Part shown: positions 51,840 through 62,660 of the stretch, one piece after another
Position numbering within the stretch: the stretch's first letter is position 1
Layout of the letters: each line of letters opens with the position of its first letter
Assembly: GCA_022925895.1 (NCBI GenBank)
Contig: JAKSYS010000046.1
Span: forward strand, 62,001-126,000
Direction: 5' to 3'
Origin: Fragilaria crotonensis
Taxonomy: Eukaryota; Bacillariophyta; Fragilariophyceae; Fragilariales; Fragilariaceae
DNA length: 64,000 nt
Program-made: the position numbers and the translations under genes
The notes under the pieces: model-generated
What the model was told of the DNA's origin: nothing
Seen by the model: only the letters and a program-made list of their open reading frames with translations
Databases searched by the model: none

Positions 51840-54800
51840 GTGTCACCAACCGAAGATGGCACGGCGGAACTTTTCAAATGGCTCCTGCGCAAGGGGTTTC
51901 GTGTATAAGTCAGCCTGCTGGTCCAGGGTGGAGATGGGATGGATTGTCACCAACCCTTTTCTCACATGCTCCCGGAAATGATGATATTTCACGTTCAAGT
52001 GCTTGGTTCGAGGTCGCATCTTAGGAACACGAGCCAATTCCAAAGCACCTGAGTTATCCTCAAAAACACGGCAGTGCACTTGAGCGACGGTGGCGATGTT
52101 TGGAATGCCCTGAACCGTTGCTTCCTCCAATAGGTACATCAATGAGGTCACGTCGCGCAGTGCCGTGGACAAGGCAATGTACTCGGCTTCGGTGGTGCTC
52201 AGAGCTACCTCAGTTTGCAGCTTTGACTGCCAAATGATGGGACACCCAGCGTACTTGATCACGTATCCTGTTCGGGACTTGGCGGTTGTGGGATCATCTT
52301 CTGCGGTATCCTGGTCCCAATTTCCACAAAAATCGGCGTCAACGTAACACTCAAACGAATTGTGATTTGGGTCAATGATCACACCCTGTCCTTTGTACCC
52401 ATGAGGTATCGACCGATTCGCTTGATGGCTTCACCATGGGAGCCTCGCGGGTCCGAACAGAAACGAGCACATTGATGCACTGGGTAAGAGATGTCCCCTC
52501 GCGTCGACTTTTCCAGGAAGTTCAATTTGCCGACGACTGATCGATACAACCATGTCTCCTGAAATGTGTCTCCAGAGATATCTCGCTGCAGGATTTTGGA
52601 AGCGAGGGCGGGAGTCTTTTTGGTCTTGGAATTCTCCTTGAAACCCAAATCGTCAAGAATCTGTTGGATCAAGTGTGGCTGCGTTAGTGTAAAACGTCCA
52701 TCGACGGTTTGCTGGATTTTCACGCCCAAGTAATCATCTAGAGTACCCTCGTCGGTTATGTTGTACTGGGTCGCGCAGGCAGGGTCGCTCTGTAACGACT
52801 TGATTAACGCGTCAATTGCGTCGGCGTCGGGTCCTGCAAAAATTCCATCGTCGACATATAGCAAGAAGACAGTTTTACCGTGGTAGTACACGCAGTGGTC
52901 CACCGTGGATTGGATATACCCGCGTTCGAGGAGTCCGTTATGGATATGTTGGTTCCATACCCTGCCAGCTTGCCTTGTCCCATAGATGTTCTTGATTAGT
53001 TTCAAAGCATGTGTCTTTCTGCTCCCAGCGTGCTCGAAACCGCGTGGAATCTCCATGTACATCTCGCACTCTACGTCTGCCTGAGGGTAGGCGAGGACAA
53101 AGTCAATCTGTCGAGTGTGGAAATTGTTGAGGACAGACAAGATGAGGTAAAGTCTGATGGATGTCCAATTCACCACTGGGGCATAAGTCTCCCAGAAGTT
53201 CACACCTTGGGTTTGTTTTCCACCGTGCACAGTAAGGCGTGCCTTCCACTTGTATATCTCTCTCGTGTCGATACGACGTTTGCGTTTCATGGACCATACT
53301 GACGGAAGCACTGGCACTCCACCCGGGATGTCTTTGCGGTCGATGAGTTCCCAATGACCGTTGGTCTCGTGTGCCTGGACTTCTTCAAGCATGGCCGTCT
53401 GGAACTTGGGCCAATCAGGTTCGCGCTGCGCTTCATGTAAGTACATGGTATCGGGATCCGCAGTTGCTGCAAAACTGATCGGATCTGCCATATCTTGCTG
53501 GATTTGGTACTCAGCAATATCATAGTACGCGTCAAGTACATCGACCTTGTGAGCCGCGAAGGCTGCGTCTTCAATGAGGCGCCTTGGGGCGGTTCCTGTT
53601 CGTGCTGACCTTCTGACGGGGTCTGGCCCTTGACCCTGTTGCTGACCGGCCGGAATTCCCTCAGGAGGGCGAACTGGACGTGCTTGCACTTGAGGTGTCC
53701 CAAACTCGCGAGCCTCGTCAAAAACGTCGTCGTCGCCATCATCCGAGACTGCGTCGGACGACGCGACTGAGTGCCAGTCGTCTCCTCCCTCAGAGTCTCC
53801 CTCAGAGGCGGTGTTGGCATCGTTTCCTTGCGTTGAAGGTTCTTGGGGAGCTCCCTCAGAAACATTGTCGGATGCCACGGCTCCCTCACGTCTTCCGGCG
53901 TGGCGAAGGATGGGAGGAGAGAATGTGGAGGACGGGAACCCAAGACGTTGTTGCCATTTTGATGGATAAGGCATTGACAGGACGGGAGTGCCGGGATCCT
54001 GATGCGTTACGGTCTCGAAGAACTCGTCTGCATGAATGTGGAACTGTGCCGAGACCATGCCTGTCGTGAGTGACAAGACAAGCGAGACAGAACGAGCATG
54101 GTTTGGGCTGAGTCCCAGATAGATACCACACCTTGCCCTCTCATCCCATTTCGGACCCTTCTTGTCCGATTGCATCCTTTCATTTAGAACGTAGACCGGG
54201 CAACCAAATGGGTGCAAGTGATTTATGTTCGGGAGGACGCGGGACCGACTGAACAAAGCCATTGGAGAGAGTCCGTCGCGGATGGGCGTACAATTGTGCG
54301 CCTCGTTTGCCAGGCGGATCGCAAATGGCCACAAGCATGGTTCGATAGCATCTGGCCAATGATGCTTGGCATGGACAAGCATCGTACGACCACGGTCTTG
54401 GAGGTCTCGAATGCGGCGCTCGGCGATTCCATTCTGGAAATGGGCGTTGACGCCGCAATGAGTGACGCGTTGGCCGAGCTTGCGGGCGTGTGACATGAAG
54501 AGGTTCTCTGCGAAGCGGCCGTTGTCTCCGTGGTAGTGTTGAATCATGACTCCCACGTTGCGTGCGAAGAGCTCGAAGGCCTCTTTCGCGAGTACAGTGT
54601 GTGCAGCATCGGTTGAGGGCTGCACGTACACGAACGTGAATCTTGTGTGGTGGTCTACAAAGACGGTGACGCTATTGTAGCGTTGCGTTGTGGGAGTTCC
54701 CTTCACTTGGGCAACGAGCCCCATGGTTGAGCTCTCGAGTTGATCAACCGAGACGCACTGTCCGGGGGAGGTGCTGGGCGCAAGCGATGACACCGGTCCC

Positions 54801-55430
54801 TTGTCTCTCCACGCACGCTTGCTTGCCTTCCCAAAGAGGCACGCCGAGCATTTTGGGACTGTGCATTTGGCGAGGCGATGGGGGATGACGTGCGTTCGTG
54901 CCATCGCTTGTAGCTGTACGAAAGGGAGGTGCGCGAGCTTGTGATGGAGCCTGAGCAACTCATGTTGGGGGTTGGCGAGTTCCCCGTCAGAGTAGGTTGT
55001 GTACGGGACGGAGTCCATTTGCTTTGCATTGCCTCCTGGCGGGAGTAGACTGCCAGGGGCGAACTCAAAAGGAAAAGGTTCGTCCCTATACGTGACCTTG
55101 TCATCTGGGGTTGCCCATATGCCATCGTCGAGCCACGCTTCATCGTCGGAATCGAGGGAGTTGGATGGCCTGAGCTTGGCGGGGAAACAGATTGGATTGT
55201 CGGGCAAGGCCAGTGCGGCCATGCTCAAGAATTTGTCGCTGCGGCGGAAACCAGGGGCTGACCATAAGAAACCAACGCCCGACGAATTGGTTGTCAAAGG
55301 TATAGTGCGCTGAGCCTGCTGCTGGGCCCAAAACAGGATCATGTGATCGCTGTAAGTGGCCAACCACGTTCCGTTTGGTGACGGATGATGATCATTTACT
55401 TCGCGAGCAAGATGCTGGGGTGACAGCAAA
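51840..55430 (-). mobile_element. pol region of copia element 2
   Basis: Pre-integrase and integrase core (VDHHTRFTFVYVQPSTDAAH), RVT_2 reverse transcriptase (KTVFLLYVDDGIFAGPDADA) and RNase H (CYVDADFCGNW, LSTTEAEYIAL), in copia order. Confidence 0.93.
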
Positions 55431-57060
55431 CAAAAGGAAGGGCCGGACAGAAAAGGGTGTTAGGGATGTCGATCTCGTGAGCCTTGCCCGTGTCGTCAAG
55501 CCAATTCCAGCGAACTGTCCCTTCCAATTTGATGTCTCCTTTCCCAAGGCCTCTGACTTGCTTGGACACGATGCGAGGTGTGCCGATAAAATGTTTGCGG
55601 TTGTTGGTCATACATCGGGAGGCCCCATTGTCAACCAAGATCTTGAACGAATCAGAGTCGAAGGTTGCCACAAACGCAATGTTCCCGTTGCTTTTAGAAC
55701 AAGAATCCGCGAAAGTGGTAGCGGGAATGATGTCGCATACCTCCTTCGGTGGGTCACTTAGCTCGCCCATAGCGGTAGTGTAGGTACCGTAACTCAATAG
55801 GGACGGGTAAGATACATAGCCATCGTCATCCTCGTCAAGGAGTGCGGCCATTGCGGCAGACATGGTGAGCCGCTGCGTAGATCCCGTGCTGGACCCTGCC
55901 GCACTACCTGTCACTGGAGGTGGAGTGACGGTAGGTGCTCGGGTCACTGGCGCGGTGCCAGGTGCTGGCCCACTGGAGCCCTGCCCAGTACCGGTACCGT
56001 CACGTTTCTTCTTGAGGAAACAGTCTTCAAGTTTGTGTTGTCCCCATTTCTTGTGGGTTTCACAGTATAACCATTCTTTTCCACTCACGGTTTTCGTGTT
56101 CTTGCCGTCAACTGGGGGGACGAGTTTCCATGCTGCCACAGGATGTCCACCTTCCTTCTTCTTGTTTCCTTCGAGGCGGGCCGTGAGAGCAAGAATCTGC
56201 TCCTCCTCGGTGGAGGGTTTGTTGTAGGTTCCCTCTTGAAGGAGGGTTTGGTACGACCGCTGGGCCGCGATCATGAGAGTCTTGAGATCGAGGGCAAGTT
56301 CGCCTCGCTCGAACTTCCTCTTGTGCTCTTTGATGTCTTGGATGAAATCGCGATCCTTACACTGGAGGTAAGCGCGCATGACATGCATGAAGAGGTCCGA
56401 GGACTCCTCGCCTCCTTGCTTCAATTTCCTCTGGAGGTCCTGGACATGCTTGTTGAAGGTGAGGACGTCATAATCAAGCGCCTTGATTTTGTCTTCCAAC
56501 TGAGTCATGCGCTCGCGAATGAAGAAGTTGGTGGACGCATTTTCGACTTCGCAGTCGAGGAGAAGTACTTTGATAAGCATGGGTGCGCTTGGAGTGGTTC
56601 CTTGGAGGTAAGAGTATTGAGAGTCGCGGAGAGCTTGAGCTCCCTTTGACGTCAACGAATTCAAGATGCAGGTCACCATCATGTGGTTGTCCTGTGCCAT
56701 GCGGTTGGACCTGTCAACGTAGTTTGTGGTTGCTCTGATAACGTCCTCCAACTTGAGCATGCGGTTGCTTGTGATCAAGTGCTGCTGCACATCGTTGGAA
56801 TCGGTGATCAGGAGGAGGTTGCCCCAACCGAATTCGTCGGAGCGCAAGGCTAGCTCGTCGAGCATGATGCGCAAGGTTGCAACCGTGCCGTCGTGTTTCG
56901 TAGCGAGCGCAGCGGTGGCGCTCGCGTAGAGCTTGGCATCCTTGGTGGTGGTGTAATCGTAGAGGTCGGTGACGGCCTTGGATGGATTGAGTGCGAAGAC
57001 GGTTGCTGGGACTCCGCCGGCGGGCCTGTGGCTGCCATTGTTGATGGCAAAGTTGAGGGA
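55396..57060 (-). mobile_element. gag and protease region of copia element 2
   Basis: Helical capsid-like protein, a Cys/His segment (WLYCETHKKWGQHKLEDC), a Gly/Thr/Pro linker, then the protease block KILVDNGASRCMT. Confidence 0.85.
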
Positions 57061-57193
57061 TGCTCAGGTGTGTTGAGGGATGCTCAACTGGGTCGCTTCG
57101 AGTGTTGCTCGAGACGAGAGTGTGTTGGTTGGCAAGTGTTGCGATCGGGACGTTTGACGGAACCGATACAGGACTACTTGCGCAGAGGAAGCG

Positions 57194-57591
57194 TGTGGGA
57201 AACGGATATCGCCCGGAGGAGATACTCGTTGGACGCTGGAGTGCGAAAGGAAGGAAGTAACTTGGTAGCTCTTTCGTGGACGAAAGTGCTTGTTCTTTTA
57301 TGTATATTGTGAGCTACTAATTAATCTAGCTCTATAAAGTTGAAGCCAACCTTGACACTTGTCGTGTTGCGTTTGCAGAAGGCGTTCTTTCGCAAGGGAA
57401 GGTTAGTTAGGTGATGGCGCATCAACAAGTAGATAGTTAGGTGATGTGCCATCACCGCGTTGCGACAAACACTCGAAAGAGAGGAAAGCTCTCTTTCATG
57501 AGAATAAACGCTGGTGCCAGAAGAACGTGGACCGAACGACGGTAGCACAGTCCAGTGCGATGGTGAGCCGGTCCGGTACCAACACACCACA
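57194..57591 (-). repeat. LTR of copia element 2 (5' in element orientation)
   Basis: 398 bp, partner of 51415-51812. Confidence 0.97.
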
Positions 57592-58307
57592 CGGGGTAAT
57601 AACTCAAAATCTCGATCACATAATCTCTTCCATTGATTGGTTTTATCAATTATTTTTCGCATGCAGCTGCAAGTACTTTCGGTTTGCACATGTCTTCAGC
57701 ATCGAAGAAAAGCATTACGATTGCAAAACATCGTCAGGTTATAAGCATTGGAATCTGGAATTCAAAATATATTTTCGTGCATACTGATACTTCGAAATAT
57801 GTTTTCCAGTACTCTGGACATTGGACATGTAGTTTCTACTGCAAAATTTGTACCACGGAATCTGGAATTCAAAATAATTGTTCCAGTATTTCTAGACAGA
57901 TCGAACAAACTGGATATGGCATTAACGGAGTACTTGTACATAAAATTGTTGTCCGTTCTACACAACGAATCGTACCACGTTATACAATATACATTTCTGG
58001 ACACAGTGTAAAAAAGTTTTCATGTAGATTTCTACTGCAAAATTTGTACCATGTACTTTTCTACCGCAAATGCTACGTCAGTACGTGGATTAAAAAATAA
58101 CTATAAACGATTACTTTCGTAAAAACAGTACGACAATATCTGAGTTATTTTAGGTATATATAATAATGCGCACGTATACAGGTGCAGTTCGATAGGTCTA
58201 CTCCGAGTATAACATACGACAGCCAATCGCAACATATGGTAGTCTACCGGTACTGCGTGATCTGAGAATGAACAATTTACACGTAACCCGAGTACTGGTA
58301 CTATGCC

Positions 58308-58410
58308 AAAAAAAAAACAGAACATCTATTTTACGTGTTGCCGCGGTGCCTATGATTGGAGACACTCGACCTGCACGGTCAGACACAGCCCCCGGAAGGG
58401 TGCGGCCAAC
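58308..58410 (-). mobile_element. SINE-like repeat, copy 2
   Basis: 103 bp. On the minus strand it begins GTTGGCCGCACCCTTC and ends in T10. It aligns over its full length with copy 1 (43439-43540), most clearly in ACACGTAAAATAGAT and GTCGA-(A/G)-TGTC. No target duplication is visible, so it is older than copy 1. Confidence 0.6.
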
Positions 58411-58764
58411 TTTGTTTTCACTTGCTAAAACTACGAGTAGACTATATAGAAGAAGAGAGTGGTTAGTGGTTAGGTCTATTCTCATCTGAAAGGTCAGTTC
58501 CAGAGTTCATTGGCATTATTGGCGCGCATGCTGTTGTCGACTGCGGTGAGTCAGCTGCCCTTGCGGCACAGCCACATCTGAATCAGCTCGTTAGTGCGAG
58601 TGACGCTACGTCTGGAACCATTAAAATACCTATAGAGTAGTAGTTCCGGTCAGGTGGACGGTGTTGATTGCTCTGTATTCGAATTGGCTGGGCACGAGCA
58701 TGCCTGCGCTAAGAAGCTCGCTTCAAGTACTAGAAGAAAGTATCAATCCCCCTCATCACGTCAA

Positions 58765-58864
58765 GAACTTGAGATAGCAATTGACGGAGTACGGAGTAAA
58801 TAAGCTCGCTGTACGAACTTGAGCTAGTAATTGACGGAGTACGGAGTAAATAAGCTCGCAGTAC
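58765..58864. repeat. 50-bp tandem duplication
   Basis: Two adjacent copies of GAACTTGAGMTAGYAATTGA... at 58765 and 58815 with about three differences. Confidence 0.9.
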
Positions 58865-59029
58865 GAATGAAAGTACATATAACTAAATTCAGAAGTATTC
58901 CAGTTCGCAAATCATATTTTGAACAAGACACGAACACGCAAACAAAGATGTGTGTTCTGCATTGTACAATGTCGAGTCGCGGGGTCGTAGATCAGGATCT
59001 CAGAGAGTTGGTTTCTCAGTAGGTCGTCG

Positions 59030-61660
59030 CCTCGGATTATGTTAAGGCTCTCTCGAAGTGGGTTTCTCAGTAGGTCGTCGCGTCTGATTGAGTGTAGGAT
59101 CTGTGGCAGTGGGTTTCTCGGTAGGTCGTCGCGTCGAATCGAGTGTAGGATCTGTGGCAGTGGGTTTCTCGGTAGGTCGTCGCGTCGGATTGAGTGTAGG
59201 ATCTGTGGCAGTGGGTTTCTCGGTAGGTCGTCGCGTCGGATTGAGTGTAGGATCTGTGGCAGTGGGTTTCTCGGTAGGTCGTCGCGTCGGATTGAGTGTA
59301 GGATCTGTGGCAGTGGGTTTCTCGGTAGGTCCTGTGGCGTGGGTTTGAGGTAGGACCTGTGGCAGTGGGTTTCGGTAGGTCGTCGCGTCGGATTGAGTGT
59401 AGGATCTGTGGCAGTGGGTTTCGGTAGGTCGTCGCGTCGGATTGAGTGTAGGATCTGTGGCAGTGGGTTTCGGTAGGTCGTCGCGTCGGATTGAGTGTAG
59501 GATCTGTGGCAGTGGGTTTCGGTAGGTCGTCGCGTCGGATTGATTGTAGGATCTGTGGCAGTGGGTTTCTCGGTAGGTCGTCGCGTCGGATTGAGTGTAG
59601 GATCTGTGGCAGTGGGCTTCTCGGTAGGTCGTTGCGTCGGATTGAGTGTAGGATCTGTGGCAGTGGGTTTCAGTAGGTCGTCGCGTCGGATTGAGTGTAG
59701 GATCTGTGGCAGTGGGTTTCTCGGTAGGTCGTTGCGTCGGATTGAGTGTAGGATCTGTGGCAGTGGGTTTCGGTAGGTCGTCGCGTCGAATCGAATGTAG
59801 GATCTGTGGCAGTGGGTTTCTCGGTAGGTCGTCGCGTCGAATCGAGTGTAGGATCTGTGGCAGTGGGTTTCGGTAGGTCGTCGCGTCTGATTGAGTGTAG
59901 GATCTGTGGCAGTGGGTTTCGGTAGGTCGTCGCGTCGGATTGAGTGTAGGATCTGTGGCAGTGGGTTTCAGTAGGTCGTCGCGTCGGATCGAGTGTAGGA
60001 TCTGTGGCAGTGGGTTTCTCGGTAGGACCTGTGGCAGTGGGTTTCTCGGTAGGATCTGTGGCAGTGGGTTTCTCGGTAGGACCTGTGGCAGTGGGTTTCT
60101 CGGTAGGACTTGTGGCAGTGGGTTTCTCGGTAGGTCGTTGCGTCGGATTGAGTGTAGGATCTGTGGCAGTGGGTTTCTCGGTAGGTCGTCGCGTCGGATT
60201 GAGTGTAGGACCTGTGGCAGTGGGTTTCTCGGTAGGACCTGTGGCAGTGGGTTTCTCGGTAGGTCGTTGCGTCGGATTGAGTGTAGGATCTGTGGCAGTG
60301 GGCTTCTCGGTAGGTCGTCGCGTCGGATTGAGTGTAGGATCTGTGGCAGTGGGTTTCTCAGTAGGTCGTCGCGTCGGATTGAGTGTAGGATCTGTGGCAG
60401 TGGGCTTCTCGGTAGGTCGTCGCGTCGGATTGAGTGTAGGATCTGTGGCAGTGGGTTTCTCGGTAGGTCGTCGCGTCGGATTGAGTGTAGGATCTGTGGC
60501 AGTGGGTTTCTCGGTAGGTCGTTGCGTCGGATTGAGTGTAGGATCTGTGGCAGTGGGTTTCTCAGTAGGTCGTCGCGTCGGATTGCGTGTAGGATCTGTG
60601 GCAGTGGGTTTCTCGGTAGGTCGTTGCGTCGGATTGAGTGTAGGATCTGTGGCAGTGGGTTTCTCGGTAGGTCGTCGCGTCGAATCGAATGTAGGATCTG
60701 TGGCAGTGGGTTTCTCGGTAGGTCGTCGCGTCGAATCGAGTGTAGGATCTGTGGCAGTGGGTTTCTCGGTAGGTCGTCGCGTCGGATTGAGTGTAGGATC
60801 TGTGGCAGTGGGTTTCTCGGTAGGTCGTTGCGTCGGATTGAGTGTAGGATCTGTGGCAGTGGGTTTCTCGGTAGGTCGTCGCGTCGGATTGAGTGTAGGA
60901 TCTGTGGCAGTGGGTTTCTCGGTAGGACCTGTGGCAGTGGGTTTCTCGGTAGGTCGTCGCGTCGGATTGAGTGTAGGATCTGTGGCAGTGGGTTTCTCGG
61001 TAGGTCGTCGCGTCGAATCGAGTGTAGGATCTGTGGCAGTGGGTTTCTCGGTAGGTCGTCGCGTCGGAATGAGTGTAGGATCTGTGGCAGTGGGTTTCTC
61101 GGTAGGTCGTCGCGTCGGATTGAGTGTAGGATCTGTGGCAGTGGGTGTCTCGGTAGGTCGTCGCGTCGGATTGAGTGTAGGACCTGTGGCAGTGGGTTTC
61201 TCGGTAGGTCGTCGCGTCGGATTGAGTGTAGGATCTGTGGCAGTGGGTTTCTCAGTAGGTCGTCGCGTCGAATCGAGTGTAGGATCTGTGGCAGTGGGTT
61301 TCTCGGTAGGACCTGTGGCAGTGGGTTTCTCAGTAGGTCGTCGCGTCGAATCGAGTGTAGGATCTGTGGCAGTGGGTTTCTCGGTAGGACCTGTGGCAGT
61401 GGGTTTCTCAGTAGGTCGTCGCGTCGGATTGAGTGTAGGATCTGTGGCAGTGGGTTTCTCGGTAGGTCGTTGCGTCGGATTGAGTGTAGGATCTGTGGCA
61501 GTGGGTTTCTCGGTAGGTCGTCGCGTCGAATCGAGTGTAGGATCTGTGGCAGTGGGTTTTTCGGTAGGTCGTCGCGTCGAATTGAGTGTAGGATCTGTGG
61601 CAGTGGGTTTCTCAGTAGGTCGTCGCGTCGAATTGAGTGTAGGACTGGCCGCTCTCACAG
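59030..61660. repeat. Minisatellite of about 50 units (51, 49 and 27 bp)
   Basis: The main unit is 51 bp (GGATCTGTGGCAGTGGGTTT, then CTCGGTAGGTCGTCGCGTCG, then GATTGAGTGTA). A 27-bp short unit omits the second half. A 49-bp unit lacks two bases (TTTCGG instead of TTTCTCGG) and predominates below about 59,980. Alternating G/A and T/C variants occur in blocks, suggesting segmental duplications. The array encodes the PT domain of the minus-strand gene. Confidence 0.97.
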
Positions 61661-61919
61661 GAGCACCAGTTGGGGAAGTACCATCGGGCTCACAGGCGCA
61701 GGCACCAATGATAGATGGATAGATTGCACAGTCTTCTGATGGAAGCTCACCGTTCAGGCCAGCCGTTTGCAAGTCTCCACAAGCGATCGGGTCAAGACCT
61801 GGAAATGCGAAGATTGCATCAGGTGCTGTAACGCTCTTGCCATCTCCGCAAACGGAGCACCCTTGTCCATTCGCAACAACGAAGAATACGGCAAGGAAAA
61901 GAGTTCCTCTGAAGGACAT
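59670..61919 (-). CDS. Secreted PT-repeat protein with N-terminal Cys domain
   Basis: 749 residues from the ATG at 61917-61919. The signal peptide MSFRGTLFLAVFFVVANGQG is followed by a roughly 65-residue Cys domain (CSVCGDGKSVTAPDAIFAFP, CGDLQTAGL, DCAIYPSIIGACACEP), a module I know from diatom secreted proteins. After that come about 40 units of (D/G)PTLNPTRRPTEKPTAT, mixed with 9-residue (D/G)PTEKPTAT units. Thr/Pro density suggests heavy O-glycosylation and an extended stalk. Near the C-terminus the 49-bp units shift the frame, giving THCHRSYTQSDATTYR- and NPLPQILHSIRRDDL-type stretches, and the frame ends at 59670 within the array. The remaining about 640 bp of array are then untranslated. 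The original C-terminus is lost or not identified. Array length may be misassembled. Confidence 0.8.
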   Translation of the reverse strand: MSFRGTLFLAVFFVVANGQGCSVCGDGKSVTAPDAIFAFPGLDPIACGDLQTAGLNGELPSEDCAIYPSIIGACACEPDGTSPTGAPVRAASPTLNSTRRPTEKPTATDPTLNSTRRPTEKPTATDPTLDSTRRPTEKPTATDPTLNPTQRPTEKPTATDPTLNPTRRPTEKPTATGPTEKPTATDPTLDSTRRPTEKPTATGPTEKPTATDPTLDSTRRPTEKPTATDPTLNPTRRPTEKPTATGPTLNPTRRPTETPTATDPTLNPTRRPTEKPTATDPTLIPTRRPTEKPTATDPTLDSTRRPTEKPTATDPTLNPTRRPTEKPTATGPTEKPTATDPTLNPTRRPTEKPTATDPTLNPTQRPTEKPTATDPTLNPTRRPTEKPTATDPTLDSTRRPTEKPTATDPTFDSTRRPTEKPTATDPTLNPTQRPTEKPTATDPTRNPTRRPTEKPTATDPTLNPTQRPTEKPTATDPTLNPTRRPTEKPTATDPTLNPTRRPTEKPTATDPTLNPTRRPTEKPTATDPTLNPTRRPTEKPTATDPTLNPTQRPTEKPTATGPTEKPTATGPTLNPTRRPTEKPTATDPTLNPTQRPTEKPTATSPTEKPTATGPTEKPTATDPTEKPTATGPTEKPTATDPTLDPTRRPTETHCHRSYTQSDATTYRNPLPQILHSIRRDDLPKPTATDPTLDSTRRPTEKPTATDPTFDSTRRPTETHCHRSYTQSDATTYRETHCHRSYTQSDATTY

Positions 61920-62660
61920 CGTAATGTTTCAAAATCAACCTTGGTAATTGTTTCGAGGGAATGTGCTACGGAGAGAAGCATGTCAATTTTGCGAGTTGTT
62001 GCCCCAAATCTGGCTGTCCATGAAAGCAGAGATTCGCAGAGATTCGCAAAGATTCGTGAATTTGTGCAAAGATGAATGAATCCTCGGACCTCGAACTCAA
62101 CCTCCTGCCGTGAAACGTCAGAGGTGAAATGTGAAATAGAGTGGAGCGATCCTAATTTCACAAAACACATTTTACATGTGATTCCTGATGGTTGTGTATG
62201 TTTAATTGCTGTATTAAACCCGCGGTATAATACCGCTGTATTATACTCCTACCATCCTTTTTTCCCTTGTATTTTAAATTGTACAATTGAAACACCCATT
62301 AGGGTTAAGGGTTTATTGTGACACTGACGTTTTGGGTGCGATTGTCTTCAGAAGAAGGCTGTTCCTTGTGAAATTGCATCTTCCCGCAAAGATTCTGCCT
62401 ATCGTTGTGTTTGTTTAATTGCTGTTTAAAACACCCTGTTTTAAACAGCTGTTTAAAACAACTTTTTTTTTTCAAAAAAACAATTTGTTTAATTGAAATC
62501 GTTGTTAGGGTTGAGGGTTATGCGTCATGACGCTGCGATCTTGATCCTCTACTATATCGTAATCATCTGGTTTGTTGCTTGTTTGCGTGAAATCCATACC
62601 AAAAACTACACAACCAAATCTTTCATCCGTCATCTGTCACATGAGAAACCATACGAAACC
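61920..62660. other. Upstream region of the hAT-like gene with an old duplication
   Basis: Two related blocks of roughly 160-200 bp (from about 62180 and about 62390) share GTTTAATTGCTGT and TTAGGGTTRAGGGTT. Both contain short TTTAAAC/TATTA-type hairpins. They may be the subterminal part of the hAT element; the actual end was not found. Confidence 0.5.

Larger units (their letters stand above)
51415..57591 (-). mobile_element. Ty1/copia LTR retrotransposon, element 2 (6.2 kb, very young)
   Basis: Two 398-bp LTRs (TGTGGGAAACGG...ACACACCACA) that are identical by eye, with target duplication CGGGG at 51410-51414 and 57592-57596. Coding direction is minus. Parts: gag with aspartic-protease motif (DNGAS) at about 55.4-57.0 kb, then pol with pre-integrase, integrase core, RVT_2 reverse transcriptase and copia RNase H at about 51.8-55.4 kb. 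Gag and pol lie in different frames, as the family may do. Otherwise it looks almost whole, with about one break. It is not closely related to element 1 (different LTR length and gag). Confidence 0.97.
51015..57745 (-). pseudogene. F-box paralogue, split by copia element 2
   Basis: The N-terminal part lies at about 57592-57745 (PDDVLQS, then FFDAEDMCKP and KTNQWKRLCDRDFELLP) and the rest at 51015-51414 (RYNCAKHGYPNASYKVSYRQ, DLESLSWYFNFTP, ending GEFNNWGYVFC). Both match the intact F-box gene at 48.6 kb. Removing the 6.2-kb insertion and one CGGGG makes the two parts adjoin in the codons for LLPRYNC. The paralogue also carries other damage: a stop right after PDDVLQS and frame changes in the N-terminal part and near 51130. 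It was therefore probably decaying before or after the insertion. No start codon is visible. Confidence 0.8.
57746..59029. other. Spacer with dispersed short repeats
   Basis: No gene supported. GGAATCTGGAATTCAAAATA near 57750 recurs at 57857, and CATGTAG-(A)-TTTCTACTGCAAAATT near 57826 recurs at 58021. A SINE-like copy lies at 58308-58410 and a 50-bp tandem duplication at 58765-58864. Confidence 0.6.

Noticed and set aside
59030-61660. CRISPR array
   Set aside because: Units are adjoining, without unique spacers; coding minisatellite in a eukaryote.
59940-61739. Very long plus-strand open frames of about 600 codons (two frames) over the minisatellite
   Set aside because: They arise because the 51-bp unit is a multiple of three. 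The minus strand has signal peptide, Cys domain and PT composition, the plus strand has none.
62290-62310. Telomere-like TTAGGGTTAAGGG
   Set aside because: Only one or two degenerate units inside an AT-rich duplication; not a telomere.
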